From positions 1 through 9,172 of the forward strand of contig JALZVA010000083.1 of assembly GCA_023301335.1 (NCBI GenBank): 9,172 nt of DNA, written 5' to 3'. The position numbers and the translations under genes are program-made. This document shows positions 1 through 7,013 of the stretch, piece by piece. Numbering within the stretch: the stretch's first letter is position 1; each line of letters starts with the position of its first letter. The DNA is from Akkermansiaceae bacterium. GTDB lineage: Bacteria > Verrucomicrobiota > Verrucomicrobiia > Verrucomicrobiales > Akkermansiaceae. The notes beneath the pieces were generated by a model. It made no database searches and had not been told where the DNA came from. It saw only the letters and a program-made list of their open reading frames with translations.

Positions 1-1288
1 TCCATTCTGCACGGATACTGACGGAGCGGCCGTGAGCATCGAGACCTTCGACTCTGGCGAACTCTGCAACGATCGGATTAGATGCTTGCACGGAGGCCTG
101 ATCCATTCTGACGATGCTGGTGCGGCGCTGGAATTGATCTGCTCGGATACCTGAGAACGATTTGCCTGATCCTCCAGTCGGGAGGGTGTGGCTAGGGCCG
201 GCAAGAAAATCTCCCACCGCGACGGCGGCGAAATTTCCCACGTAGATGGCCCCTGCAGTTCTGACCTGCGGGAGCCATTTGTCTTCCTCTTTGACGATGA
301 GGCTGAGGTGCTCAGGCGCAAATTGGTTACAAATCTGAATGGCTTCTGTGAGGTCGGGAGTGATGAGGCAGAAGGTGCCTTCTTCAAGAACCTTCTTTAA
401 GTAGCTGCCACGTGAGAGGCTGACTAGCTGTCGCTCGATCTCTGCCTGCACTGCGGTAAGCAGGGTAGGTGAGTCGGTGATGAAGCCGACCACGCTGTCG
501 CCTCCGTGCTCAGCTTGGGCGAGTAAGTCGGCAGCGATGAAAACAGGGTTAGCAGAATCGTCAGCAATCACTAGGACCTCACTAGGTCCAGGGAGGAGAT
601 CAATCGAGACTGCACCGACGAGTTGTCGCTTAGCCTCGACGACAAAGCTATTTCCCGGGCCAAAGACTTTTTCTACTGGGTTGACGCTCTGGGTGCCGAG
701 TGCCATTGCTGCGATGGCTTGAGCACCGCCGACTTTAAGAATTTCAGTGGCACCGGATTCCTTGAGAGCATAGAGAAGGTTCGGGTTGATCGTGCCATCC
801 TCTCCAGCGGGTGAAGCAGCGAGAATACTAGGCACACCTGCTGCCTGAGCGAAGGCTGCGGTCATTAAAGCTGTGGAAACGAGGGGGGCTTTCCCGCCTG
901 GGACATAAACGCCGACCCGATCAAACGGGACGAAGCGCTCGCCGACTTCAGCACCTTGATGGTTGGTGAATTTCCAGTCCTGACGTAAGCTCTTCTCAGC
1001 AAAGGCAGTAATGTTTGCCTTGCTCGCAGCGATGGCCTCTTTCACTGAGTCTTCGACTGTGGCTTCGGCTGCTTGGAGCTCTTCTGGAGAGACGAATAAG
1101 GTGTTCTCGGTGAGCAGAAGGCGATCAAATTTTTGCGTGAGAGAGAAGATAGCGGAATCGCCCTCGGTTTTCACTTGGTCGATGATTCCCGAAACCGTTT
1201 CGCGGAGCCCATCGGCGGGGACGGCACGACGGTTTAGATTTTTAACGAATGCCGGGTAGTCAGAATCCTTATAGCTCAAGACTTTCAT
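1..1288 (-). CDS. hisD: Histidinol dehydrogenase, 3' end cut by the window edge
   Basis: HisD catalyses the last two steps of histidine synthesis, oxidising L-histidinol to histidine with two NAD+ in a Zn-dependent cytosolic homodimer. Reading the minus strand from ATG at 1288 gives 429 uninterrupted codons with no stop before the edge. The family is about 430 residues, so only the last few can be missing. Family signatures appear in order: FGPGN, LPGPSEVLVIAD, AQAEHGG, the catalytic pair Glu326-His327 in APEHL, GDFLAGPSHTLPTGG and a C-terminal DAHG. Expected zinc ligands are present at about Gln258, His261, Asp360 and His419, so the enzyme looks intact. The start gives MKVLSYKD, normal for the family. 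No clear Shine-Dalgarno sequence precedes it. It is divergent from guaB across 248 bases. Codon use looks somewhat richer in G/C-ending codons than the pseudokinase region. Confidence 0.97.
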   Translation of the reverse strand, partial: MKVLSYKDSDYPAFVKNLNRRAVPADGLRETVSGIIDQVKTEGDSAIFSLTQKFDRLLLTENTLFVSPEELQAAEATVEDSVKEAIAASKANITAFAEKSLRQDWKFTNHQGAEVGERFVPFDRVGVYVPGGKAPLVSTALMTAAFAQAAGVPSILAASPAGEDGTINPNLLYALKESGATEILKVGGAQAIAAMALGTQSVNPVEKVFGPGNSFVVEAKRQLVGAVSIDLLPGPSEVLVIADDSANPVFIAADLLAQAEHGGDSVVGFITDSPTLLTAVQAEIERQLVSLSRGSYLKKVLEEGTFCLITPDLTEAIQICNQFAPEHLSLIVKEEDKWLPQVRTAGAIYVGNFAAVAVGDFLAGPSHTLPTGGSGKSFSGIRADQFQRRTSIVRMDQASVQASNPIVAEFARVEGLDAHGRSVSIRAEW

Positions 1289-1330
1289 GTGAGAAATTGT
1301 TAAGATGGATAAGGGTAAAAGTAAACAGGA

Positions 1331-1336
1331 ATTATA
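1331..1336 (-). promoter_or_regulatory. Candidate -10 element for hisD
   Basis: The minus strand reads TATAAT, a perfect sigma-70 -10 hexamer, 42 bases before the hisD ATG. Transcription would start near 1324, leaving a leader of roughly 35 bases. The -35 position 16-18 bases upstream is poor (GTCCTC or neighbours), so the call rests on the -10 alone. Nothing else convincing was seen in the 1289-1536 gap, and no good promoter for guaB was found there. A 5-bp inverted repeat (TAGCT 1475-1479 / AGCTA 1489-1493) is too short to interpret. Confidence 0.35.
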
Positions 1337-1536
1337 GCGTGTAGTGCCTCAGAGAGGACTTAGGCTGGAGTGATGTCGAGAAAGTAGCTAGTCCGTGTAA
1401 AAATCGTGGAGCGCCAGTTCACTAAATTTTAAAAATGGATGGGGTTCTTTTTTAGAGGGAGTAAGATAGATAAATAGCTGACGCTATAAGCTAAATTCAG
1501 GCTTGCAAACGAGAGGTAATTCCTGTTGTCTCCCGC

Positions 1537-2988
1537 ATGGCAGAGATTTCTCTTGGACTTTCGTTTGATGACGTGCTTCTGGTTCCTCAGCACAGTGCTG
1601 TGAACCCGAACGAAACAAATGTGTCTTCATGGCTAACAAAGGGTATTGGTCTTAATATCCCTGTGGTTTCCGCAGCGATGGATTCCGTTTCGGAAGCAGA
1701 TTTAGCAATCGCTCTTGCACGAGAGGGCGGGATTGGTGTGATTCACCGCAATAATACGCTTGAGGAGCAAGCTGCGATGGTGGCACGAGTGAAGCGTTCA
1801 GAAAATGCAGTGATCTCAGATCCTGTGACGGTCTCTAAAGAGATGACGCTCGAAGAGGTGCGTGAAATTAGTGAGCAAGAGGGGTTTTCTGGATTCCCTG
1901 TGGTGGACGAGGAGAATAATTTACATGGAATCATCACAGGTAGAGATCTCGGGTATTCTGAAAATTTAGGAAGAAAAATCTCAGATGTGATGACTCCACT
2001 GGATCGCTTAGTGACAGCACCTGCTGACACAACGATCGAAGCGGCTCGTCGGATTCTCTATGAAAATCGCATTGAGAAGCTACCTCTGATGGATGGGGAA
2101 GGGAAGCTTACCGGGCTTATCACTGGAGCAGATATTGAAAAACGTCTGAACCACCCTCATGCAGCCAAGGATGAAAATGGGCAGTTACGTTGCGGAGCAG
2201 CGGTCGGACCTGGCCCAGATCATATGGCACGTGCTACCGCATTAGTGGAAGCAGGAGCAGATGCGCTCTTCATCGATGCTGCTACTGGACACACACAGAT
2301 TGTGATTGATGCCGTGAAAAATTTAGTTTCTTTAGGCGTGCCCGTAGTTGCTGGAAATGTGGTGACCGAAGCTGGTGCCAAAGACCTTTGTGACGCAGGT
2401 GTTTCCGCTGTTAAAGTAGGAGTCGGACCTGGATCTATCTGCACTACTCGTGTGGTCGCAGGTGTGGGGATGCCCCAGTTTACCGCGATCCAAAATGTGG
2501 CAAAAGTGGCCAGAGAGCGTGGTGTGGCAGTGATCGCCGATGGAGGTATCCGCTATTCTGGAGATGTGGTGAAGGCCTTAGCTGCTGGAGCAGATCTAGT
2601 GATGCTAGGTTCCTTACTCGCAGGCACAGAGGAGTCTCCTGGACAGACCGTGCATTTCCAAGGAAGAAGGTTTAAGTCTTACCGCGGGATGGGTTCCCTC
2701 GGAGCGTTAAAGAAAGGCTCTAAAGATCGTTATAGTCAGAACGCTTCTGGAAAGATGGTGGCTGAAGGCGTGGAAGGACGTGTGCCTTATAAGGGTGTCC
2801 TAGCAGATGTGATCTTCCAGTTGATGGGAGGCCTGAAGTCTGGCTTAGGCTATGTAGGTGCGAAAGACCTCACGACGCTACGTGAACGAGCGCACTTTAC
2901 CCGTATCACTGCGGGTGGACTACGTGAGTCTCATGCTCACGACATCACGATCACAGAAGAACCCACCAACTATCAACCACTTAGTTAA
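1537..2988 (+). CDS. guaB: Inosine-5'-monophosphate dehydrogenase
   Basis: GuaB oxidises IMP to XMP with NAD+, the committed step to GMP, in a cytosolic tetramer. The 483-residue length is typical of CBS-containing bacterial IMPDH. The catalytic barrel begins with LSFDDVLLVP and VVSAAMDSV. A CBS pair interrupts it at about residues 95-205 (DPVTV...GIITGRDL and VMTPLDRLVT...GLITGADI). Catalytic Cys302 lies in GVGPGSICTTR. IMP-binding ADGGIR (334-339) and SYRGMGSLGA (381-390) follow, and the flap Arg398-Tyr399 is present. One mild oddity is the NAD-side loop after Asp247, which reads DAATGH where many relatives have a D-S/T-A/S-H-G type sequence. The ATG at 1537 gives a normal N-terminus. A purine-rich GAGAGG lies about 20 bases upstream, too far to be a standard ribosome site. 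guaA follows 71 bases downstream, suggesting a guaBA unit. Confidence 0.97.
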   Translation: MAEISLGLSFDDVLLVPQHSAVNPNETNVSSWLTKGIGLNIPVVSAAMDSVSEADLAIALAREGGIGVIHRNNTLEEQAAMVARVKRSENAVISDPVTVSKEMTLEEVREISEQEGFSGFPVVDEENNLHGIITGRDLGYSENLGRKISDVMTPLDRLVTAPADTTIEAARRILYENRIEKLPLMDGEGKLTGLITGADIEKRLNHPHAAKDENGQLRCGAAVGPGPDHMARATALVEAGADALFIDAATGHTQIVIDAVKNLVSLGVPVVAGNVVTEAGAKDLCDAGVSAVKVGVGPGSICTTRVVAGVGMPQFTAIQNVAKVARERGVAVIADGGIRYSGDVVKALAAGADLVMLGSLLAGTEESPGQTVHFQGRRFKSYRGMGSLGALKKGSKDRYSQNASGKMVAEGVEGRVPYKGVLADVIFQLMGGLKSGLGYVGAKDLTTLRERAHFTRITAGGLRESHAHDITITEEPTNYQPLS

Positions 2989-3059
2989 AGTATTTCTCTT
3001 CCTAAAGTCACCAATTATGCTGTGGCTGTTAGGATAATTTATTTGTATTGCCTATTATT

Positions 3060-4583
3060 ATGAATGAGATCAATCACGTAGCCGTCGTCGACTTCGGCTC
3101 TCAATACACTCAGCTTATCGTTCGCCGCGTCCGTGAACTCGGATGTTTTGCAAAGCTTTATTTACCTGGAAACATCGATGCCATCGGCCAGCCCGGAGCG
3201 ATCATTCTTTCAGGTGGCCCGAAGAGCACCAGTGATGCGGATGCACCAGATATCGATTTCGAAAAGCTACGTAGCTATGACGTGCCAGTGCTTGGTGTGT
3301 GTTATGGAATGCAGTTACTAAATATCAAGTTTGGTGGGACCGTGAAAGCCAGTGACCATCGAGAGTATGGACAGGCTGGGCTTTTCCCAGAAGCCGCAGA
3401 AGGACTGTATGATGGGATCTCTAAAGAGTCTCAAGTGTGGATGAGTCATTCCGATACGGTGGATAAACTTGGAGAAGGCTGTAAGGTGATTGCTCGGAAC
3501 CAACACGGGACTCCTGTCTCACTCCAGTGGGGGGATACGTGTTTCGGCATTCAGTTCCACCCAGAGGTAACCCACTCTCACCAAGGGACACAAATTTTAA
3601 AGAACTTCCTAGATACTGCAGGGGAGTTGGCAAAGTTCGAGATCGAGGATTTTAAAAAAGAACTGATCGATGGGATCAGGGAAAAAGTCGGGGATAAGCA
3701 AGTTGTCTGTGGCGTCTCTGGCGGAGTAGATTCTACTGTACTCGCTGTGCTTTTACATGAAGCTAAGGTGAATGTGAAAGCGATCTATGTGGATCAAGGC
3801 TTGATGCGTAAGAATGAAACCGAAGAGGTGAAGGCAAACTTTAAGCGCATGGGCGTCCCTATCCAAGTGGTGGACGCATCTGAGAGATTCCTCGGCGCAC
3901 TTGCTGGCGAAGGTGATCCAGAGGAAAAACGTAAAATTATTGGTAATCTCTTTATTGACGTATTTTGGGATGCTGTGGGGAATGCAGAAATGCTAGCTCA
4001 GGGCACGCTTTACCCAGATGTGATCGAGTCTGCCTCTAACGAAAACTCTCAAGCATCCACCATCAAGACGCACCATAACCGCGTTGCCCGTATTCTCGAA
4101 ATGCAAAAAGCAGGGAAGGTGTTAGAGCCACTTGCTGAGTTGTTTAAAGACGAGGTGCGTGAGCTCGGAGCTACGATGGGGATCGAGCAAGATATTCTCG
4201 ATAGACATCCTTTCCCTGGACCCGGCTTAGCCGTGAGGTGCCCAGGTGAGGTGAGTAGAGAGAAGTTAGATATCATTAGAGATTGCGACGCTATCTTTAT
4301 CGAAGAACTAAAAGCAAGTGGCTGGTACCAGAAAACCTGGCAGGCATATGCAGGGCTGATCCCAGTGAAAACTGTAGGTGTGAAAGGAGACGAACGCTCC
4401 TATGAATACGCAACAAATCTGAGAGCTGTGATCTCCGAGGACGCCATGACTGCGGACTGGGTAGATCTCCCAACACCACTACTAAGAAAAGTCTCTAGCA
4501 GAATCCTTAACGAGGTCTCTGGAATCAATAGAGTGCTCTATGATATTTCCTCTAAGCCACCGGCTTCGATTGAATGGGAATAG
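3060..4583 (+). CDS. guaA: GMP synthase (glutamine-hydrolysing)
   Basis: GuaA converts XMP to GMP using ATP and ammonia released from glutamine, completing the pathway started by guaB. Numbered from ATG at 3060 it is 507 residues, close to the usual 510-525. The N-terminal class I amidotransferase has the FGSQYTQ opening, nucleophile Cys81 (GVCYGMQ) and the His167/Glu169 of FHPEV. The ATP-pyrophosphatase domain carries the P-loop SGGVDST (220-226). The C-terminal dimerisation domain shows PFPGPGLAVR and ends in the canonical IEWE. A TTG at 3048 in the same frame would add four residues, with AGGAT at 3031-3035 upstream of it. The ATG is preferred because it fits the short family N-terminus, but the choice is uncertain. 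The guaB-guaA gap shows no terminator, so co-transcription is likely. Confidence 0.96.
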   Translation: MNEINHVAVVDFGSQYTQLIVRRVRELGCFAKLYLPGNIDAIGQPGAIILSGGPKSTSDADAPDIDFEKLRSYDVPVLGVCYGMQLLNIKFGGTVKASDHREYGQAGLFPEAAEGLYDGISKESQVWMSHSDTVDKLGEGCKVIARNQHGTPVSLQWGDTCFGIQFHPEVTHSHQGTQILKNFLDTAGELAKFEIEDFKKELIDGIREKVGDKQVVCGVSGGVDSTVLAVLLHEAKVNVKAIYVDQGLMRKNETEEVKANFKRMGVPIQVVDASERFLGALAGEGDPEEKRKIIGNLFIDVFWDAVGNAEMLAQGTLYPDVIESASNENSQASTIKTHHNRVARILEMQKAGKVLEPLAELFKDEVRELGATMGIEQDILDRHPFPGPGLAVRCPGEVSREKLDIIRDCDAIFIEELKASGWYQKTWQAYAGLIPVKTVGVKGDERSYEYATNLRAVISEDAMTADWVDLPTPLLRKVSSRILNEVSGINRVLYDISSKPPASIEWE

Positions 4584-4642
4584 GCGTAGGGAACCCTAGT
4601 TACCCACACCTGCGTAGCTCGTGAGTGGTAAGAGACTTCATT

Positions 4643-5095
4643 TTATTAGGGAGAATTGAATAAGCAAGGATCTCGATACTCTTGCCTCAGATCGACCGGA
4701 TGCTCCCCTCAATACGTAAAAGATGGAATAACTTAAGTAGCTTAATCACGATAGAGTCCGAGAGTTACGATCTGAAAAGTAAAAAATAACGGCTCAAAAA
4801 CGTTATTCTATGAGTGGTTTGAGTATTTCGGTTGAGGACTTTCAAGGCTATATTCATGACTACTGGAGTATCGGAAATTACTGCCACGGGATTCTGGATA
4901 CACTTTACCGAGAAAGACCATAGCCAAGTCTAAGTGCGGGCGAAGAACGCAGTAAGTAATTTTGCGATACTAAGGCGAAAGGTTGATAATTTACTCAAAG
5001 CTGATACAAGAATTAAGAAATTACTGCCTATGAAACAAATGAGGGCAATAGCTAATGAGACTTATAAAAATAACTTATTCTCCCTAGCTGGATGA
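4643..5095 (+). pseudogene. Decayed ISAs1-family transposase, C-terminal remnant
   Basis: Joining frames of the plus strand gives about 145 residues resembling the C-terminal part of ISAs1/H-repeat (YhhI-like) transposases. From about 4649 it reads GRIE, then a TAA (4661-4663), then RWNNLSSLITIESESYDLK in the same frame up to a TAA at 4787. After a one-base change at the A-run 4781-4786, the next frame reads KRYSMSGLSISVEDFQ and YIHDYWSIGNYCHGILD, matching the family pattern of RYYISSL and IRxHWxIENxxHWxLD. Near 4905 the frame returns to the first: EKDHSQV, a TAA (4931-4933), then VRAKNAVSNFAILRR and MRAIANETYKNNLFSLAG, ending at TGA 5093-5095. The conserved Glu of IEN, probably catalytic, is Gly. 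The N-terminal half is absent; guaA ends 60 bases before it. CCCTG at 5096-5100 may be the element's right tip. Family assignment is from remembered motifs, not a search. Confidence 0.78.
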
Positions 5096-5123
5096 CCCTG
5101 AATATGTTAACATTAAATAATTC

Positions 5124-5153
5124 TTGATTTCATGAGTTTTTTGAATGTATAAT
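5124..5153 (+). promoter_or_regulatory. Sigma-70-type promoter for the pseudokinase gene
   Basis: TTGATT (5124-5129) and a perfect TATAAT (5148-5153) are separated by 18 bases, which predicts a transcription start near 5160. The -10 is flanked by a 5-bp inverted repeat, TGAAT (5142-5146) and ATTCA (5156-5160). The promoter begins about 25 bases after the last base of the transposase remnant, in AT-rich sequence. The first coding start is about 100 bases downstream. Confidence 0.5.
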
Positions 5154-5162
5154 AAATTCATG

Positions 5163-5185
5163 TAATGAAAGTGTATCTTTCATTA
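5163..5185 (+). terminator. T-tailed hairpin at the start of the pseudokinase leader
   Basis: TAATGAAAG (5163-5171) pairs perfectly with CTTTCATTA (5177-5185) around a TGTAT loop, and TTTTT follows at 5186-5190. The layout is that of an intrinsic terminator, but the stem has only two G-C pairs and would be weak. It lies within a few bases of the start predicted from the promoter at 5124-5153. It could therefore act as an early terminator/attenuator, as a 5' stabilising hairpin, or as a DNA operator. The sequence alone does not decide. Confidence 0.35.
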
Positions 5186-5248
5186 TTTTTGAGGAGCTTC
5201 ATGAGGTGAGATGCTACACGTCTATCTTTTGGAGGTTCTCAAGCAAAT

Positions 5249-5299
5249 ATGAATAACTTTGATGAGCACACGCTACAAAAGAACAAAACTCATAGGTAA
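5249..5299 (+). other. Possible small upstream ORF overlapping the pseudokinase start
   Basis: An ATG at 5249 opens a 16-codon frame (MNNFDEHTLQKNKTHR) that ends at TAA 5297-5299. It overlaps the first 38 bases of the pseudokinase gene in another frame. GGAGG at 5231-5235 is the best Shine-Dalgarno sequence nearby. It is 13 bases from this ATG but 26 from the pseudokinase ATG, so ribosomes may load here first. A second minimal frame, ATG AGG TGA at 5201-5209, follows GAGGAG (5191-5196). There is no evidence that either peptide has a function of its own. Confidence 0.2.
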
Positions 5300-6164
5300 A
5301 GGCCGTGCAGGAGAAGTGTATGAGGCTGAGGATACGATGCTGCCGAGGAAGGTGGCGATTCGTCGTTTTCATGCGCATAATACTAAATCTGAAGCTCTTT
5401 TTGATGAGTGGGAGGAACGTTATATTGAGCTTGTAAGTTCTTTATCTCGGTTGTCACACCCTCAGATTCTTGGAGTCATTGATGGGGGAATTGATGAGGA
5501 TGGACCTTATCTTGTGACTACGCATTTAGAAGGAAAGAAGCTGAATGATTTCGTGAATGAGGGTGAGGAAGATTTTTGTGTGGTTGATGCGTATGATTGT
5601 GCTGCACAGGTGCTAGAGGCCCTAATTGCAGCTGAATTTGAAGGGTTCTACCATCTGTCTCTATCCCCGTCCTCTATAATGGTGAAGGAGAAGCCTACTA
5701 AAGGGCACTCTTTTATCCTTACAGACATGGGTCATAGTGAAATGATCAATCTGTTTAAAGGTGAAGAGGGATTAGTCTCTTTGATTAGACGGCCTGAGTT
5801 GTTAGCACCAGAAATTTATGAAGGAGAGACTCCTTCCTCAAAAACGGGGCAATACTTGCTAGGTCAGTTATTGTATTGGATGTTATCAGGGCAGCATCCT
5901 TGCTCAGGGCTGAGTATGGAAGATGCTTACACAAAACATAAGGCTGGAGGATTTACCTCCCTCTTTCATTATAGACCTGAAATACCTAAAGATTTTGTAA
6001 AATGGTTAGAGGTTCTCATGCAGCCTCAGCTTGACCAGCGGTATGCCTCGTTAGATATAGCGATTAAGGCATTACCAGCTGCTCCGAAGCGTATTTTTTC
6101 TAAAAAAATAACACTTCCTCCTACACCTATTTCTGAGGATGATTTAATGTCATCTCAAGTTTAA
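5262..6164 (+). CDS. Ser/Thr protein kinase-like protein, probable pseudokinase
   Basis: This 300-residue protein has the bacterial Hanks-type kinase layout and length of a lone catalytic domain, with no membrane segment or signal peptide, so it is likely cytosolic. The nucleotide loop is good: GKGRAGEVYEAED (12-24). Key catalytic residues are changed. The VAIK lysine is Arg34 (VAIRRF), the HRD loop reads HLSLSPSSI (131-139) with Ser in place of the catalytic Asp, the following Lys and the Asn, and DFG is DMG (155-157), keeping the Asp. APE is present (182-184). The helix-F Asp of the usual SDxYSLG is lost (TGQYLLG, 196-202). Phosphotransfer is therefore unlikely; ATP binding or scaffolding is possible, but the partner is unknown. 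A basic, Pro-rich tail (about 275-300) follows the domain. The start is ATG 5262 or TTG 5259, since an in-frame TGA lies at 5250. Neither has a well-spaced ribosome site. It stands alone, beside the IS remnant. Confidence 0.85.
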   Translation: MSTRYKRTKLIGKGRAGEVYEAEDTMLPRKVAIRRFHAHNTKSEALFDEWEERYIELVSSLSRLSHPQILGVIDGGIDEDGPYLVTTHLEGKKLNDFVNEGEEDFCVVDAYDCAAQVLEALIAAEFEGFYHLSLSPSSIMVKEKPTKGHSFILTDMGHSEMINLFKGEEGLVSLIRRPELLAPEIYEGETPSSKTGQYLLGQLLYWMLSGQHPCSGLSMEDAYTKHKAGGFTSLFHYRPEIPKDFVKWLEVLMQPQLDQRYASLDIAIKALPAAPKRIFSKKITLPPTPISEDDLMSSQV

Positions 6165-6174
6165 ATGAGATTGG

Positions 6175-6801
6175 TTAAGTATGCTCTTTTAAGAGAGTGT
6201 TGAGTTCTTCAAGCTCACAGATGATATTTCTTCTTGCGCAAGCTTCGTGAGAATCTTTGTAGAAGTCCGTGTAAAAAATAGACTTTCGACTCATAAATGA
6301 ACTTAGCACATTGATCCGACTCTTTAGAAACATGGACTCAGGAACCCAGGCGAACTCTGTTCTGATAGCTTTAGCGTAGAGTTGATATGTCTCTTGGCTA
6401 GTTCCTAGGATAGAGAGGTCGATGTCACAGATGAGAAATTCAGCTTCGTTTATTTGAGTGGCGTGATGGCGTGTTGCTAGGATTAGGGCGAAGACTGTTT
6501 CAGCAAGAGGATGGTCTCCTAAGTAATGTCTGGCTAGACCTGCGCTAGCAGATTCATTGTCAGTACGCTTCGTGTCAAAAATAATATCATGCAGCCAGAG
6601 AGCTACTTCGATGGTGACTTTGTGTGTCTGGTCGGGCCATTGATCAAGTTTTTGTAAGCAGTCTGAGATATGATCTAAATTATGATAAGCTCTAGAATGT
6701 TCTGCATACATCGTGGAAATGGCATCCCAGAGCGCAATATCATTAGGTATATTCTGTGCGGAGCAGAGTTCAAACCAACGTTTTTTTAAGGCTGTAATCA
6801 T
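6175..6801 (-). CDS. Predicted metal-dependent HD-superfamily phosphohydrolase (COG4339-like)
   Basis: A 208-residue cytosolic protein matches the family of small predicted HD phosphohydrolases. It has RAYHNLDHI (37-45) supplying His40 and His44, ALWLHDIIFD (67-76) supplying the His71-Asp72 doublet, NESASAGLARHYL (82-94), ATRHHA (109-114), and DIDLSILG (126-133) followed by YAKAIRTEF (142-150). Those are the family's metal-site and core motifs in order, with no sign of decay. The substrate is unknown for the family and cannot be inferred here. The gene begins 11 bases after the thiS stop and is probably co-transcribed with thiS, but no clear Shine-Dalgarno sequence lies in the gap. It converges with the pseudokinase gene, the stops being 10 bases apart. 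A short CTCTT/AAGAG repeat at 6184-6195 inside its 3' end is too weak to call a terminator. Confidence 0.88.
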   Translation of the reverse strand: MITALKKRWFELCSAQNIPNDIALWDAISTMYAEHSRAYHNLDHISDCLQKLDQWPDQTHKVTIEVALWLHDIIFDTKRTDNESASAGLARHYLGDHPLAETVFALILATRHHATQINEAEFLICDIDLSILGTSQETYQLYAKAIRTEFAWVPESMFLKSRINVLSSFMSRKSIFYTDFYKDSHEACARRNIICELEELNTLLKEHT

Positions 6802-6812
6802 TAGATGTAGCT

Positions 6813-7013
6813 TTAGCCACCTGCTGCAATGGTGATGATTTCGAGCTTATCTCCATCCGTGACACTGGTAGTGGAGTAGTCTCGGGGGAAGATAGCTTCC
6901 TTGTTGAGTTCTACCACGACTGGAGTTTTTTCAAGGCTAAGTGAAGCAAGTAGTTCATGAAGATTCAGGGAACTATCAAACGCTTTTACTTGCCCATTAA
7001 TAGTGAGTTTCAT
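6813..7013 (-). CDS. thiS: Sulfur carrier protein ThiS
   Basis: ThiS is the ubiquitin-fold protein whose C-terminal glycine is adenylated by a ThiF-type enzyme and converted to a thiocarboxylate that gives sulfur to the thiazole of thiamin. The 66-residue length is normal. The sequence opens with MKLTINGQ and has the usual LLASLSL helix, a VVVELNKEAI strand and a final DGDKLEIITIAAGG ending in the required Gly-Gly. Its ATG overlaps the thiH stop (ATGA, 7010-7013), so translation is coupled to thiH. MoaD-like proteins also end in Gly-Gly, but the linkage to thiH and the NGQ/LNKE pattern favour ThiS. thiG and thiF are not nearby. Confidence 0.93.
   Translation of the reverse strand: MKLTINGQVKAFDSSLNLHELLASLSLEKTPVVVELNKEAIFPRDYSTTSVTDGDKLEIITIAAGG

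Noticed and set aside
477..814. Overlapping plus-strand ORFs inside hisD
   Set aside because: They are antisense readings of conserved hisD codons; the minus strand carries the full set of family motifs.
4587..4598. Palindrome TAGGGAACCCTA just after the guaA stop
   Set aside because: The loop is too small for a stable hairpin and no T-run follows, so it was not called a terminator.
4785..4807. Inverted repeat AATAACG / CGTTATT with a 9-base spacer after guaA
   Set aside because: It lies inside the transposase remnant, is AT-rich and has no T-run after it; not a credible terminator for guaA and probably chance.
4810..4923. 37-residue ORF beginning MSGLSISVEDFQ
   Set aside because: Its sequence is the middle frame of the ISAs1 transposase remnant, so it is part of the pseudogene and not a separate small gene.
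4856..4933. 25-residue ORF beginning MTTGVSEI with some look of a DUF2442 N-terminus
   Set aside because: Its first half is an out-of-frame reading of the transposase remnant, and its last residues plus the codons after its stop fit the transposase alignment better.
6184..6195. CTCTT/AAGAG repeat between the convergent pseudokinase and HD genes
   Set aside because: It is inside the HD coding end, has a two-base loop and no T-run on either strand.
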